In this document: positions 44,623-53,470 of the stretch, piece after piece
How the letters are laid out: each line of letters opens with the position of its first letter
How positions within the stretch are numbered: the stretch's first letter is position 1
NCBI GenBank assembly: GCA_002300355.1
Contig: NSGV01000001.1
Location: forward strand, 3,100,001-3,164,000
Direction of reading: 5' to 3'
DNA: 64,000 nt
DNA from: Streptomyces sp. TLI_235
Lineage (GTDB): Bacteria; Actinomycetota; Actinomycetes; Streptomycetales; Streptomycetaceae
The notes under the pieces: generated by a model
Databases searched by the model: none
Told to the model about the DNA's origin: nothing
Seen by the model: the letters and a program-made list of their open reading frames with translations, nothing else
Translations under genes and position numbers: made by a program

Positions 44623-46209
44623 ATGGCCCGTCACCTCGCGCAGCCGTCCCACCGGCGGCGCCGCCTCTCGCTCCCGGTCGCGGTCGCGGCCGGCACCACC
44701 GCCCTCGCGCTGGCCGGCGCCGGCCTGGCACTGACCGCAGGCGGCGCCGGCGCGGCCGTCGGCAACCTGGTCACCAACGGCGGCTTCGAGGCCGGCAACC
44801 TGTCCGGCTGGACCTGCACCGGCACCGTGAGCGCCGTCGGCTCGCCGGTGCACGCGGGCTCGTACGCGCTGAGCGCCGCGCCGAGCAGCTCCGACACCGC
44901 CGAGTGCACCCAGACCGTGAGCGTGCTGCCGAACACCAGCTACACGCTGGCCGGTTTCGTGCAGGGCCCGTACGTCTACCTCGGCGCCCGCGGCACCGGC
45001 TCGACCGACCCGTCGACCTGGTCCAGCCTCAGCAGCTGGAACCAGCTGTCCACCACCTTCACCACCGGCGCGAGCACCAACAGCATCACGCTCTACGTGC
45101 ACGGCTGGTACGGCCAGGGCGCCTACAACGCGGACGACATCACGCTGACCGGCCCGGGCGGCACCGCCACCCCGACCACCACCCCGACCTCCGCGAAGCC
45201 GAGCACCTCCGCCTCCGCCTCGCCGACCTCGTCGCCGACGTCCTCGCCGACCAGCTCGCCGACCTCCAGCCCGACGTCCAGCCCGACCTCGACGCCGACG
45301 CCGCCGAACGGCAACCTGCCCAAGCACGCGCTGACCGGCTACTGGCAGAACTTCGACAACGGCGCCCCGGTGCAGAAGCTGCGCGACGTGCAGAGCGCGT
45401 ACGACATCATCGCGGTCTCCTTCGCGGACGCGACCGGCACGCCCGGCGCGATCAGCTTCACCCTCGACCCGGCGCTCGCCTCCAAGCTCGGCGGCTACAC
45501 CGCCGCCGACTTCAAGGCGGACATCGCCGCCAAGCACGCGGCCGGCAAGCGCGTCGTCCTCTCGGTCGGCGGCCAGAACGGCGCGATCAGCGTGGCCAAC
45601 GCGACCGCGGCGAACAACTTCGCCAACACCGCCTACGCGCTGGTCCAGCAGTACGGCTTCGACGGCGTCGACATCGACCTGGAGAACGGCGTCGACCCGA
45701 CGTACATGTCGCAGGCACTGCACACCCTGCAGTCCAAGGTCGGCGCGAACTTCATCCTGACCATGGCCCCGGAGACCATCGGGATGTACAGCACCTCCGG
45801 TGCGTACTTCCAGCTGGCGCTCAACACCAAGGACATCCTGACCGTCGTCAACACCCAGTTCTACAACTCGGGCGGCATGAACGGCTGCGACGGCAAGGTC
45901 TACACCCAGGGCACGATCGACTTCATCACCGCCCAGGTCTGCACCCACATCCAGGGCGGCCTGCGGCCGGACCAGGTCGGCATCGGCGTCCCGGCGTCCA
46001 GCCAGGCGGCGGGCGGCGGCTACGTCAACTCCACCGTGGTCAACAACGCGCTGGACTGCCTGGCCACCGGCACCCACTGCGGCAGCTTCGTCCCGCCGGC
46101 GAAGTGGCCGACCATCCGCGGTGCGATGACCTGGTCCACCAACTGGGACCTCAAGAACGGCAACGACTTCTCCACCAACGTGGGCGCCCACGCCCACGCG
46201 ATGCCGTAA
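44623..46209 (+). CDS. Secreted GH18 chitinase with carbohydrate-binding module
   Basis: A 528-residue exported enzyme. An Arg-rich signal peptide (HRRRRLSLPVAVAAGTTALA) may use the Tat route. A CBM (about residues 46-180; NLVTNGGFEAGNLSGW, YNADDITLTGPGG) is followed by a Ser/Thr/Pro linker of repeated PTSS (about 185-228) and a GH18 domain with the catalytic FDGVDIDLENG (DxxDxDxE motif) near residue 350. It cuts chitin; cytoplasmic sugar uptake then signals to DasR. ATG at 44623 has GGAG upstream. A dre lies about 125 nt before it. A strong terminator follows. Confidence 0.93.
   Translation: MARHLAQPSHRRRRLSLPVAVAAGTTALALAGAGLALTAGGAGAAVGNLVTNGGFEAGNLSGWTCTGTVSAVGSPVHAGSYALSAAPSSSDTAECTQTVSVLPNTSYTLAGFVQGPYVYLGARGTGSTDPSTWSSLSSWNQLSTTFTTGASTNSITLYVHGWYGQGAYNADDITLTGPGGTATPTTTPTSAKPSTSASASPTSSPTSSPTSSPTSSPTSSPTSTPTPPNGNLPKHALTGYWQNFDNGAPVQKLRDVQSAYDIIAVSFADATGTPGAISFTLDPALASKLGGYTAADFKADIAAKHAAGKRVVLSVGGQNGAISVANATAANNFANTAYALVQQYGFDGVDIDLENGVDPTYMSQALHTLQSKVGANFILTMAPETIGMYSTSGAYFQLALNTKDILTVVNTQFYNSGGMNGCDGKVYTQGTIDFITAQVCTHIQGGLRPDQVGIGVPASSQAAGGGYVNSTVVNNALDCLATGTHCGSFVPPAKWPTIRGAMTWSTNWDLKNGNDFSTNVGAHAHAMP
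45220..45300 (+). repeat. Codon-level repeat encoding the PTSS linker
   Basis: About six imperfect 12-bp units coding Pro-Thr-Ser-Ser inside the chitinase linker. Slippage could change linker length between strains. Confidence 0.7.
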
Positions 46210-46259
46210 CCCGCACGGGGCGCGCCGCCTCCTGAGGGTGGGGGCCGGTGCGTCGCTCA

Positions 46260-46294
46260 GGAGCCCGCCGTACCGCTGGGGTACGGCGGGCTCC
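46260..46294. terminator. Strong terminator between chitinase and prepilin-peptidase genes
   Basis: A perfect 15-bp stem (46260-46274 with 46280-46294) and 5-nt loop, between convergent stops at 46209 and 46318. Confidence 0.88.
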
Positions 46295-46317
46295 GCCCAT
46301 GTCCGGCGCCCGGGCCG

Positions 46318-47004
46318 TCAGGCGGCGGCCAGCACCGCGACCAGGGCGCCGAGCAGCAGCGGCGGCCCGAACGGCAGGGCGTCGCCGCGGCCGGCCCGGC
46401 GGGTCGCCAGCAGCACCATCCCCCAGACGCCGCCCAACAGGAAGGCCGCGAACACCCCGCCCGCCACCGCGCTCCAGCCGTACAGGCCGAGCACCGCCCC
46501 GAGGCTCGGCGCCAGCTTGGCGTCGCCGAGGCCGATCGGCAGCAGCAGCGCCAGGGCTCCGTACAGCAGGCCGAGCGCGGCGGCGGCCAGCACGCAGCGC
46601 AGCAGCACCTGCGGCCGGTGGTCGGCGAGCGGCAGCAGCACCGCGGTGCCGGCGAACAGCGGCAGGGTCAGCGCGTCCGGCAGTCGCAGCACGGCCGCGT
46701 CGACGAAGCCGAGCACCACCCCGAACAGACCCACCCAGCAGAACAGCGGCGCCGACCCGGCGTCCGCCGCCGCGCCCAGTGCGGCGCCGACCGCGGCCGC
46801 CACCGCCTCGACCGCGCCCGGCCGCGGCCCGGCCGCCGTCTCCCCGCACCCGGGACAGCGACCGCCGGGCCATCTCCTCCACCGCCCCGCCGGGCAGCAC
46901 GTGTGCGGCGGCTCGCCGTACGGCACGGCGTGGCGCACCGCGGCGGCACGCAGCAGCGGTGCGGCGGCCAGTCCCAGCAGTGCGCCGGCCCACGGCCCGA
47001 TCAT
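46318..47004 (-). CDS. A24-family prepilin peptidase
   Basis: A 228-residue membrane protein with about six hydrophobic segments. Both catalytic Asp motifs are visible: VLRLPDALTLPLF and the GxGD motif in IGLGDAKLAPSLG. CCPAGRWRRWPGGRCPGCG near the N-terminus looks like a degenerate zinc-Cys loop of TFPP peptidases. It probably processes type IV-like or Tad pilins, none of which are encoded nearby. ATG at 47004 follows GGGGGAGG. Confidence 0.85.
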   Translation of the reverse strand: MIGPWAGALLGLAAAPLLRAAAVRHAVPYGEPPHTCCPAGRWRRWPGGRCPGCGETAAGPRPGAVEAVAAAVGAALGAAADAGSAPLFCWVGLFGVVLGFVDAAVLRLPDALTLPLFAGTAVLLPLADHRPQVLLRCVLAAAALGLLYGALALLLPIGLGDAKLAPSLGAVLGLYGWSAVAGGVFAAFLLGGVWGMVLLATRRAGRGDALPFGPPLLLGALVAVLAAA

Positions 47005-47119
47005 CACGGCCTCCCCCTCGTCGGTCGTCCCGATCCTGGCGCGATCCTCGCGCAGGCCGCGCGTCCTGTGGCGTGGAACACGTGATGATCCGCGTAACGG
47101 CGCCGTAAAGTAGTCAGGC

Positions 47120-48334
47120 ATGCAGGTCATCCAGTCCAGCAAGCTCGCCAATGTCTGTTACGACATCCGCGGCCCGGTCCTCGACGAGGCGATGCGGCTG
47201 GAGGACCAGGGCCACCGCATCCTCAAGCTCAACACCGGCAATCCGGCGGCCTTCGGCTTCGAGGCTCCGCCGGAGATCCTCCAGGACATCCTGAAGAACC
47301 TCTCCTCCGCGCACGGCTACGGCGACTCCAAGGGCCTGCTCTCCGCCCGCCGGGCCGTGGTGATGCACTACGAGGAGCGCGGCCTGCACGGGCTGACCGT
47401 CGAGGACGTCTTCCTCGGCAACGGCGTGTCCGAGCTCATCCAGCTGGCGATGACCGCGCTGCTCGACGACGGCGACGAGGTGCTCGTCCCGGCCCCGGAC
47501 TACCCGCTCTGGACGGCCTCCGTCTCGCTGGCCGGCGGCACCGCCGTGCACTACCGCTGCGACGAGCAGTCCGAGTGGTACCCGGACCTCGCCGACATCG
47601 AGGCCAAGGTCACCGACCGGACCAGGGCCATCGTGGTGATCAACCCCAACAACCCCACCGGCGCGGTGTACCCGCGCGAGGTGCTGGAGGGGATCGTCGA
47701 GATCGCCCGCCGGAACAAGCTGGTGGTCTACGCGGACGAGATCTACGACAAGATCCTCTACGACGACGCCGAGCACGTGCCGCTGGCCACCCTCGCGCCG
47801 GACCTCTTCTGCGTCACCTTCAACGGCATGTCCAAGTCCTACCGGGTGGCGGGGTTCCGATCCGGCTGGATGGTGCTCTCCGGCGAGCGGCACCGCGCTG
47901 CCAGCTACATCGAGGGGCTCACCGTGCTCGCCTCGATGCGGCTGTGCGCCAACATGCCGGCGCAGCACGCGGTGGCCGCGGCGCTCGGCGGCCGGCAGTC
48001 GATCAAGGACCTGCTGCTGCCGGGCGGGCGGCTGCTGGAGTCGCGGGACACCGCGTACCGGCTGCTGAACGAGATCCCGGGCATCAGCTGTGTGAAGCCG
48101 AAGGGCGCGCTGTACGCGTTCCCGCGGCTGGACCCGCAGGTGTACAAGGTCAAGGACGACGCGCAGATGGTGCTCGACCTGCTGCGGGCCCAGCGGATCC
48201 TGATCGTCCAGGGCACCGGCTTCAACTGGCCCGACCCGGACCACTTCCGGCTGGTCACGCTGCCCCGCGCCGAGGACATCGCCGACGCCGTCACCCGCAT
48301 CGGCGAGTTCCTCAGCGGCTACGCCCAGCCGTAG
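47120..48334 (+). CDS. Class I/II pyridoxal-phosphate aminotransferase (AlaA-like)
   Basis: A 404-residue fold-type I aminotransferase. The PLP lysine is in FNGMSKSYRVAGFRSGW; VVINPNNPTGAVYPREV and KLVVYADEIYDKILYD are cofactor-binding motifs. It resembles AlaA (alanine/glutamate-pyruvate) transaminases. ATG at 47120 has TAAAGT 8 nt upstream and no ribosome-binding site, so it may be leaderless. It is divergent from the prepilin peptidase gene. Confidence 0.9.
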   Translation: MQVIQSSKLANVCYDIRGPVLDEAMRLEDQGHRILKLNTGNPAAFGFEAPPEILQDILKNLSSAHGYGDSKGLLSARRAVVMHYEERGLHGLTVEDVFLGNGVSELIQLAMTALLDDGDEVLVPAPDYPLWTASVSLAGGTAVHYRCDEQSEWYPDLADIEAKVTDRTRAIVVINPNNPTGAVYPREVLEGIVEIARRNKLVVYADEIYDKILYDDAEHVPLATLAPDLFCVTFNGMSKSYRVAGFRSGWMVLSGERHRAASYIEGLTVLASMRLCANMPAQHAVAAALGGRQSIKDLLLPGGRLLESRDTAYRLLNEIPGISCVKPKGALYAFPRLDPQVYKVKDDAQMVLDLLRAQRILIVQGTGFNWPDPDHFRLVTLPRAEDIADAVTRIGEFLSGYAQP

Positions 48335-48353
48335 GGCGAACGTTCGGGCACGC

Positions 48354-48388
48354 CACAAGGGGCGCGGGGAATCCCCGCGCCCCTTGTG
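48354..48388 (+). terminator. Terminator of the aminotransferase gene
   Basis: A perfect 16-bp stem (48354-48369 with 48373-48388) with a 3-nt loop, 20 nt past the stop. Confidence 0.88.
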
Positions 48389-48405
48389 TGCGTCAGCGGT
48401 CGAGC

Positions 48406-48440
48406 AGCGCCGCCCCCCGGTGAGGAGGAGGGGCGGCGCT
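48406..48440 (-). terminator. Terminator of pckG
   Basis: An 11-bp stem (48406-48416 with 48430-48440) and 13-nt loop, 19 nt past the pckG stop. Together with the neighbouring hairpin it makes back-to-back terminators. Confidence 0.7.
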
Positions 48441-48458
48441 CCCTCAAACCCGGGCTTG

Positions 48459-50285
48459 TCAGCCCAGGCGCTTCACCAGCGCGCGGTACTCGTCCCAGAG
48501 CTCGGTCGGCGTGTGCTCGCCGTACAGCTCCAGGTGGGACGGGACCAGCGCGGCCTCCTGGCGCCAGATGTCGGCGTCCACGGAGAACAGCAGGTCGAGA
48601 TCGGCCTGCGGGATGTCGAGGCCGCCGAGGTCGAAGTCGTCGACCTCCGGCAGCACGCCGATCGGGGTCTCGACGCCCTTGCCGGTGCCCTCCAGCCGCT
48701 CGACGATCCACTTGAGCACGCGGCTGTTCTCGCCGAAGCCCGGCCAGATGAACTTGCCGTCGCTGTTCTTGCGGAACCAGTTGACGTAGTAGATCTTCGG
48801 GAGCTTCGAGGCGTCGGCCTGGGCGCCGATCTTCAGCCAGTGGGCGAAGTAGTCGCCCATGTTGTAGCCGCAGAACGGCAGCATCGCGAACGGGTCGCGG
48901 CGCAGCTCGCCGACGGTGCCCTCCTGCGCGGCGGTCTTCTCGGAGGCGATGTTGGCGCCGAGGAAGACGCCGTGCTGCCAGTCGAAGGACTCGGTGACCA
49001 GCGGGACGGCGGTGGCGCGGCGGCCGCCGAAGAGGATGGCCGAGATCGGGACGCCGGCCTGGTCCTCCCACTCGGGCGCGATGGTCGGGCACTGCGCGGC
49101 CGGGACGGCGAACCGGGCGTTGGGGTGGGCGGCGGGGGTGCCGGACTCCGGCGTCCAGTCGTTGCCGCGCCAGTCGGTGAGGTGCGCCGGGGGCTGCTCG
49201 GTGAGGCCCTCCCACCACACGTCGCCGTCGTCGGTGAGGGCGACGTTGGTGAAGACGGTGTTGCCCCAGAGGGTGTCGATGGCGTTGGCGTTGGTGTCGA
49301 CGCCGGTGCCGGGGGCGACGCCGAAGAAGCCGGCCTCGGGGTTGATGGCGTAGAGACGGCCGTCGGCGCCGAAGCGCATCCAGGCGATGTCGTCGCCGAT
49401 CGTCTCGACCTTCCAGCCCGGGATGGTGGGCTGGAGCATGGCGAGGTTGGTCTTGCCGCAGGCGGACGGGAAGGCCGCCGCGATGTACTTGGCCTCACCG
49501 CTGGGCGGGGTGAGCTTGAGGACGAGCATGTGCTCGGCCAGCCAGCCCTCGTCGCGGGCCATGGTGGAGGCGATGCGCAGCGCGTAGCACTTCTTGCCGA
49601 GCAGGGCGTTGCCGCCGTAGCCGGAGCCGAAGGACCAGATCTCGCGGGTCTCCGGGAAGTGCGAGATGTACTTGGTGGAGTTGCAGGGCCACGGCACGTC
49701 GGCCTCGCCCGCGGCGAGCGGGGCGCCGACGGTGTGCACGGCCTTGACGAACTCGCCGTCCTCGCCGAGCTGGTCGATCACGGCCTGGCCCATGCGGGTC
49801 ATGACGCGCATGGAGACGGCGACGTACGCGGAGTCGGTGATCTCGACGCCGTACGCGGCCAGCGGGGAGCCGACCGGGCCCATGGAGAAGGGCACGACGT
49901 ACATCGTGCGGCCCTTCATCGAGCCGCGGAAGAGGCCGTTCTCGCCCGCGAAGACCGCCCGCATCTCGGCCGGGGCCTTCCAGTTGTTGGTCGGGCCCGC
50001 GTCCTCCTCCTTCTCGGAGCAGATGTAGGTGCGGTCCTCGACCCGGGCGACGTCGGTCGGGTCGGACGCGGCGTAGAACGAGTTGGGGCGCTTCTCGTCG
50101 TTGAGCTTCTTGAAGGTGCCCTGGGCGACCAGCAGCTCGGCGAGGCGGTGGTACTCGGCCTCGGAGCCGTCGCACCACTCAATGCGGTCGGGCTGGGTCA
50201 GTTCGGCGATCTCGGCGACCCAGTCCAGCAGGCGCTGGTGGCGGGTGGGCGCGGACTCGGCGAGCGCAGACTTCAGAGGCGACAC
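48459..50285 (-). CDS. pckG: GTP-dependent phosphoenolpyruvate carboxykinase
   Basis: A 608-residue PEPCK that converts oxaloacetate and GTP to PEP. The kinase-1a P-loop is [16 protein letters not shown], the metal region includes [16 protein letters not shown] and [15 protein letters not shown], and the oxaloacetate site has [19 protein letters not shown] and [15 protein letters not shown]. Length is normal. GTG at 50285 follows GGAG by 6 nt. It is the first step of gluconeogenesis from TCA intermediates. Confidence 0.97.
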   Translation of the reverse strand: MSPLKSALAESAPTRHQRLLDWVAEIAELTQPDRIEWCDGSEAEYHRLAELLVAQGTFKKLNDEKRPNSFYAASDPTDVARVEDRTYICSEKEEDAGPTNNWKAPAEMRAVFAGENGLFRGSMKGRTMYVVPFSMGPVGSPLAAYGVEITDSAYVAVSMRVMTRMGQAVIDQLGEDGEFVKAVHTVGAPLAAGEADVPWPCNSTKYISHFPETREIWSFGSGYGGNALLGKKCYALRIASTMARDEGWLAEHMLVLKLTPPSGEAKYIAAAFPSACGKTNLAMLQPTIPGWKVETIGDDIAWMRFGADGRLYAINPEAGFFGVAPGTGVDTNANAIDTLWGNTVFTNVALTDDGDVWWEGLTEQPPAHLTDWRGNDWTPESGTPAAHPNARFAVPAAQCPTIAPEWEDQAGVPISAILFGGRRATAVPLVTESFDWQHGVFLGANIASEKTAAQEGTVGELRRDPFAMLPFCGYNMGDYFAHWLKIGAQADASKLPKIYYVNWFRKNSDGKFIWPGFGENSRVLKWIVERLEGTGKGVETPIGVLPEVDDFDLGGLDIPQADLDLLFSVDADIWRQEAALVPSHLELYGEHTPTELWDEYRALVKRLG

Positions 50286-50535
50286 GTTCGCTCCGTTTCA
50301 CACCATCTCGGCCAGGAGACGGCATCGCGGGGGTTTGAGGGTGATTACACGGTAGCCCTGAGGAGCAGGGCCTTTTGGGCCACTTCGTAGTACGGTCTGA
50401 ATTTCTTACGCCTCTGCGTCCAGGAAAGAACCGGCGAAGGGTCGATTTCGGCCGCACCGGCGTCGACACTGAGACCTGGGTAACACTCCAAAATGTCCAA
50501 AAGTGATGACCGCCACTGACTACTTGGCAGTAACC

Positions 50536-50547
50536 TACGGTTCCGTA
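50536..50547 (+). promoter_or_regulatory. TetR-type dyad overlapping the PAQR gene promoter
   Basis: TACGG-TT-CCGTA lies directly before the ATG at 50550, with TAACCT (50531-50536) or TACGGT (50536-50541) as possible -10 elements. A TetR-family repressor site is inferred; no such regulator is nearby. Confidence 0.45.
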
Positions 50548-50549
50548 AG

Positions 50550-51242
50550 ATGTCGCGCATGACTGCTGCGGACCTCACTGCGGACCTCGCCTGCGCCGGC
50601 GAGTCCCTGAAGCCCAAGTGGCGCGGCTGGCTGCATGCCGGCATGTTCCCCGCCTCGGTGGCGGCCGGGATCGTCCTGATCTGCCTGGCCGACTCGGCGA
50701 CCGCCACGGCCGCCTGCGCGATCTACTCGGTGACCGCCTGGCTGCTGTTCGGGGTGAGCGCGGTCTACCACCGCTTCACCTGGGGCCCGCGCGGCGAGGC
50801 GATCCTGCGCCGGCTCGACCACGCCAACATCTTCCTGATCATCGCGGGCACCTACACCCCGTTCACCATCCTGCTGCTGGACGGGGCCGCGCAGCAGGCA
50901 CTGCTCTGGGCGGTCTGGGGCGGAGCGCTGCTCGGCATCGCGTTCCGGGTGTTCTGGGTGGGCGCGCCGCGCTGGCTCTACACCCCGGTCTACCTGGCGC
51001 TCGGCTGGGCCGCGGCCTTCTTCCTGCCGGACTTCCTGCGCACCGGCGGCGCCGCCGTACTCACCCTGATGATCGTCGGCGGCGGCCTCTACAGCCTTGG
51101 CGGCGTGGTCTACGGCCTGAAGCGGCCGAACCCCTCACCCCGCTGGTTCGGCTTCCACGAGGTCTTCCACGCCTTCACCCTCGGCGCGTTCATCGTCCAG
51201 TACGTCGGCGTCTCACTGGTCGCTTACCGCGCGGCCGGCTGA
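50550..51242 (+). CDS. PAQR/hemolysin III family membrane protein
   Basis: 230 residues with seven hydrophobic segments (for example IVLICLADSATATAACAIYS, YVAVTAW-like SVTAWLLFGVSAVYHRFTW, FLIIAGTYTPFTILLL, WLYTPVYLALGWAAAFFLP, GAFIVQYVGVSLVAY). SAVYHR, RLDHANIFLIIAGTYTPF and FGFHEVFHAFTLGA are the conserved His/Asp motifs of the family, whose bacterial role in membrane lipid or metal-ion biology is unclear. ATG at 50550 or 50559. It ends overlapping the next gene tail to tail by 30 bp. Confidence 0.88.
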   Translation: MSRMTAADLTADLACAGESLKPKWRGWLHAGMFPASVAAGIVLICLADSATATAACAIYSVTAWLLFGVSAVYHRFTWGPRGEAILRRLDHANIFLIIAGTYTPFTILLLDGAAQQALLWAVWGGALLGIAFRVFWVGAPRWLYTPVYLALGWAAAFFLPDFLRTGGAAVLTLMIVGGGLYSLGGVVYGLKRPNPSPRWFGFHEVFHAFTLGAFIVQYVGVSLVAYRAAG

Positions 51243-51497
51243 GGAGGCCCGCAGCTCCAGGCGTTCCTGGGCCCGGCGGCAGCGCTCGCAGTGCGCCGCG
51301 CCGGGCCCTTCGCCGGTCGGCCGGGGGTGCGCCTTGGCCCGGAACCGCCGGGCCACATGGGCCATCACCAGCAGCGTCTCGACCGCGGCCACGATCCAGA
51401 CCGCCCTCGGCCCGCCGGCCAGGTAGCCCGCGATCACGGCCAGCGCGGCCGACACCGCCACCACCGCACCCCAGAACTGTGCGCTCCGCAGCGCCAT
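51213..51497 (-). CDS. Small two-TM protein with CxxC
   Basis: 94 residues, family not recognised. Two hydrophobic segments (FWGAVVAVSAALAVIAGYL and AVWIVAAVETLLVMAHVA) and a cytoplasmic tail with HCERCRRAQERLELR, a single Cys pair. ATG at 51497 follows GGGAGG with suitable spacing. Overlaps the 3' end of the PAQR gene by 30 bp on the opposite strand; the ribosome-binding site and hydrophobic layout support it as real. Confidence 0.6.
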   Translation of the reverse strand: MALRSAQFWGAVVAVSAALAVIAGYLAGGPRAVWIVAAVETLLVMAHVARRFRAKAHPRPTGEGPGAAHCERCRRAQERLELRASSAGRAVSDQ

Positions 51498-51677
51498 CGG
51501 CTCGCCTCCCGCCAGGTGACAGATCGTCAGATACCTCCTCGCCTACGGTGACATGCTCAGCGCCCCCGGAGGAGAACTCCGGATCAACAGTGCGTCAACA
51601 CCTCGTGCCGAGCGGATGCTCCGTCTCCGAAACATCCCCGCGGACGGCCCCCGCCGGCCGGGCCCCGGAAAGCCGAC

Positions 51678-51715
51678 GGGCGGCCCGGCCGGTCCTGGGA
51701 CCGGCCGGGCCGCCC
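51678..51715 (-). terminator. Strong terminator after the protease operon
   Basis: A perfect 17-bp stem (51678-51694 with 51699-51715) with a 4-nt loop, 22 nt past the stop at 51738. Confidence 0.85.
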
Positions 51716-51737
51716 CGGGGGCGCACCCTCGGACGGG

Positions 51738-52562
51738 CTACCGCCGGGCGCCGCGCCGGCGGACGGCCAGCCCCGCCCCTACCAGCGCGGTGACCGCGAG
51801 CGCAGCGCCCGCCGCCACCGCAGGTCCGCGCGGGGACGGCTCCGCGGCGGCGCCCTGCTCCGCCGCCCAGCCGCCGCCCGTGCCGGCCCGGTCGTAGGCC
51901 GAGCCGGGCAGCCGGTCGCCGTACCGCGCGTGCACCAGCCGCTGGTAGTCGGCGAGCGTGGTGCCTCCCGGTCCGACCGAGCGGCGGGCGTCCTCGTCGA
52001 GCGGCAGCACCCGGCCGCTGCGCAGCACGTACCAGGCGTCGATCTGCGGCTCGCGGAAGGCGGTGCCGCCACCGGTGGCCGCGGCCTGCGCGGGGTAGTC
52101 GGTCTCGTCGCTGCCGGAGGCGATGTTGACCACCCGCCAGCCGCCGCCGTCGTGGACCGTCCACACCGACGCGGTGCGGCCGTCCGCGGCGACCGCCTTG
52201 CCGGCGACGAGCTCCACCCGGGCGACCGGGGCTCCGGCCGTGCCGGCGACGAAGCCCTCGTTGAGGCTGTAGACGGCGACGGCCCCGCCGACCAGGGCCG
52301 GGGCGGCCTGCGCCGCGGCCCTCGCCTCCTCGGCCGGGGAGAGTCCGGCCGCGAAGGACTGCCTGCCCTCGCGGGCGAAGAACCGGCCGATCCGGTCGAG
52401 TGCGGCGGGCGAACCGGCGGCCGCACCGGCCGCGGACAGCTCGGCCGGGGCGATCGGCGCCGGGGCCGCCGGGCCGTCCGCGGCCGAGGCGAGCGGCGCG
52501 GCCGCGAGGCCGGCGGAGCCGGCGAGGAGGAGGGCGGCGAGGTGTCTCGGATATCTGGTCAC
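51738..52562 (-). CDS. Secreted membrane-anchored protein, partner of the C39-type protease
   Basis: 274 residues; family not identified. A signal peptide (YPRHLAALLLAGSAGLAAAP) opens the protein and a hydrophobic segment with a basic end (AVAAGAALAVTALVGAGLAV, then RRRGARR) closes it, a sortase-free surface-anchor layout. The middle has WTVHDGGGWRVVNIASGSD and QIDAWYVLRSGRVLPLDEDA, which are conserved-looking but unassigned. GTG at 52562 has GAGGAG at 8 nt and starts 10 nt after the protease gene, so they form an operon. A regulator, inhibitor or substrate of the protease are all possible. Confidence 0.78.
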   Translation of the reverse strand: MTRYPRHLAALLLAGSAGLAAAPLASAADGPAAPAPIAPAELSAAGAAAGSPAALDRIGRFFAREGRQSFAAGLSPAEEARAAAQAAPALVGGAVAVYSLNEGFVAGTAGAPVARVELVAGKAVAADGRTASVWTVHDGGGWRVVNIASGSDETDYPAQAAATGGGTAFREPQIDAWYVLRSGRVLPLDEDARRSVGPGGTTLADYQRLVHARYGDRLPGSAYDRAGTGGGWAAEQGAAAEPSPRGPAVAAGAALAVTALVGAGLAVRRRGARR

Positions 52563-52572
52563 GGCTGTCTCC

Positions 52573-53244
52573 TCACGCGCCGATCCGGTACAGGGAGTGG
52601 GTCCAGCCGAAGCTGCTGTTGCTCGTGTAGTAGCGGTAGTCCGCCCAGTTGTAGCGGTAGTTGGACGGCCAGGGGTCGCCCCAGTAGACCCAGTTGCTGC
52701 CGGCGTCGTAGCCGTAGAGGACGTGCATGTGGCCGCCGCCGGAGGACCACTGGATGCGGGTCTCCACCGGGCGCCCGGCATCGATCTCGCCCTGGACGGT
52801 GGCGTAGCCGAGGTAGCCGCTCACATAGCGGCCGGGGGCGATGCCGATCCGCCGGAAGGCGTTCTGGACGTCGCCGAGGGTGGCCTGGCTGTTCGGGCAG
52901 GCGGAGTCGACGGCGCGGCCGAACGCCAGGTTGCAGAACTGGTTCTGGCTGTAGCCGTAGCCGTAGAAGGCCGCGACGGTGTTGCCGCTCGCCGCCCAGC
53001 ACCAGTTGGACTGCTGCTGTTGCTGCATGGTGATGCCGAGGGTGCGGGCCGCGGACAGGCCGGCGGCGGGCGCGGTTCCGGGTGCGGCAGCGGGTGCGGC
53101 GGCGGGTGCGGAGGTCCGGACGGGGGCGGCCTGCGCCGGGGAGGCGGCGGCCGCCGTGAGGGCGGGGGCGAGGACGCCGAGCACGAGTGCGGCGACCGCA
53201 CGGCGCAGGCGTCCCGGCCCCGGGGGAAGGGGAGTTGACGGCAT
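52573..53244 (-). CDS. Secreted papain-like cysteine protease (C39_2 type)
   Basis: A 223-residue exported protein. The signal peptide is RRAVAALVLGVLAPALTAAA. The catalytic Cys is in QQQQSNWCWAASGNTVAAFY, preceded by the oxyanion Gln; the His is in SGGGHMHVLYGYD and the Asn/Asp partner in YWGDPWPSNYRYN. Extra Cys (FCNLAF, DSACPN) may form disulfides. ATG at 53244 follows AGGAGG by 6 nt. It forms an operon with the downstream membrane-anchored protein. No bacteriocin transporter or leader peptide gene is next to it, so it is more likely a free extracellular protease. Confidence 0.88.
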   Translation of the reverse strand: MPSTPLPPGPGRLRRAVAALVLGVLAPALTAAAASPAQAAPVRTSAPAAAPAAAPGTAPAAGLSAARTLGITMQQQQQSNWCWAASGNTVAAFYGYGYSQNQFCNLAFGRAVDSACPNSQATLGDVQNAFRRIGIAPGRYVSGYLGYATVQGEIDAGRPVETRIQWSSGGGHMHVLYGYDAGSNWVYWGDPWPSNYRYNWADYRYYTSNSSFGWTHSLYRIGA

Positions 53245-53470
53245 GGGGTTCCTCCTGCGGTGGGGCGTAGGAAGAGGTGTGGGGGCGCGTCCGGACGCGG
53301 TGCCAAGAGCATCGGGCGCCGCCCGGCCGCGGTCAACGCGCGGCCCGGCGGCGGAGGACGGAGTGTGAACGCCCGCCCTCCGGATGTGAACGCGGCCCGC
53401 CCGCCACGTCCGTACCTGATGACACGGCGGGCACCGGGTGTGAATATTCACCGCAGCCTCGGAGGTGGTC

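Noticed and set aside
46318..47004. Type IV pilus or Tad pilus locus
   Set aside because: A prepilin peptidase is present but no pilin, ATPase or assembly gene flanks it.
52573..53244. Bacteriocin-processing ABC peptidase
   Set aside because: C39-like catalytic residues are present, but the protein is a free secreted enzyme without ABC or transmembrane domains and without a leader-peptide gene.
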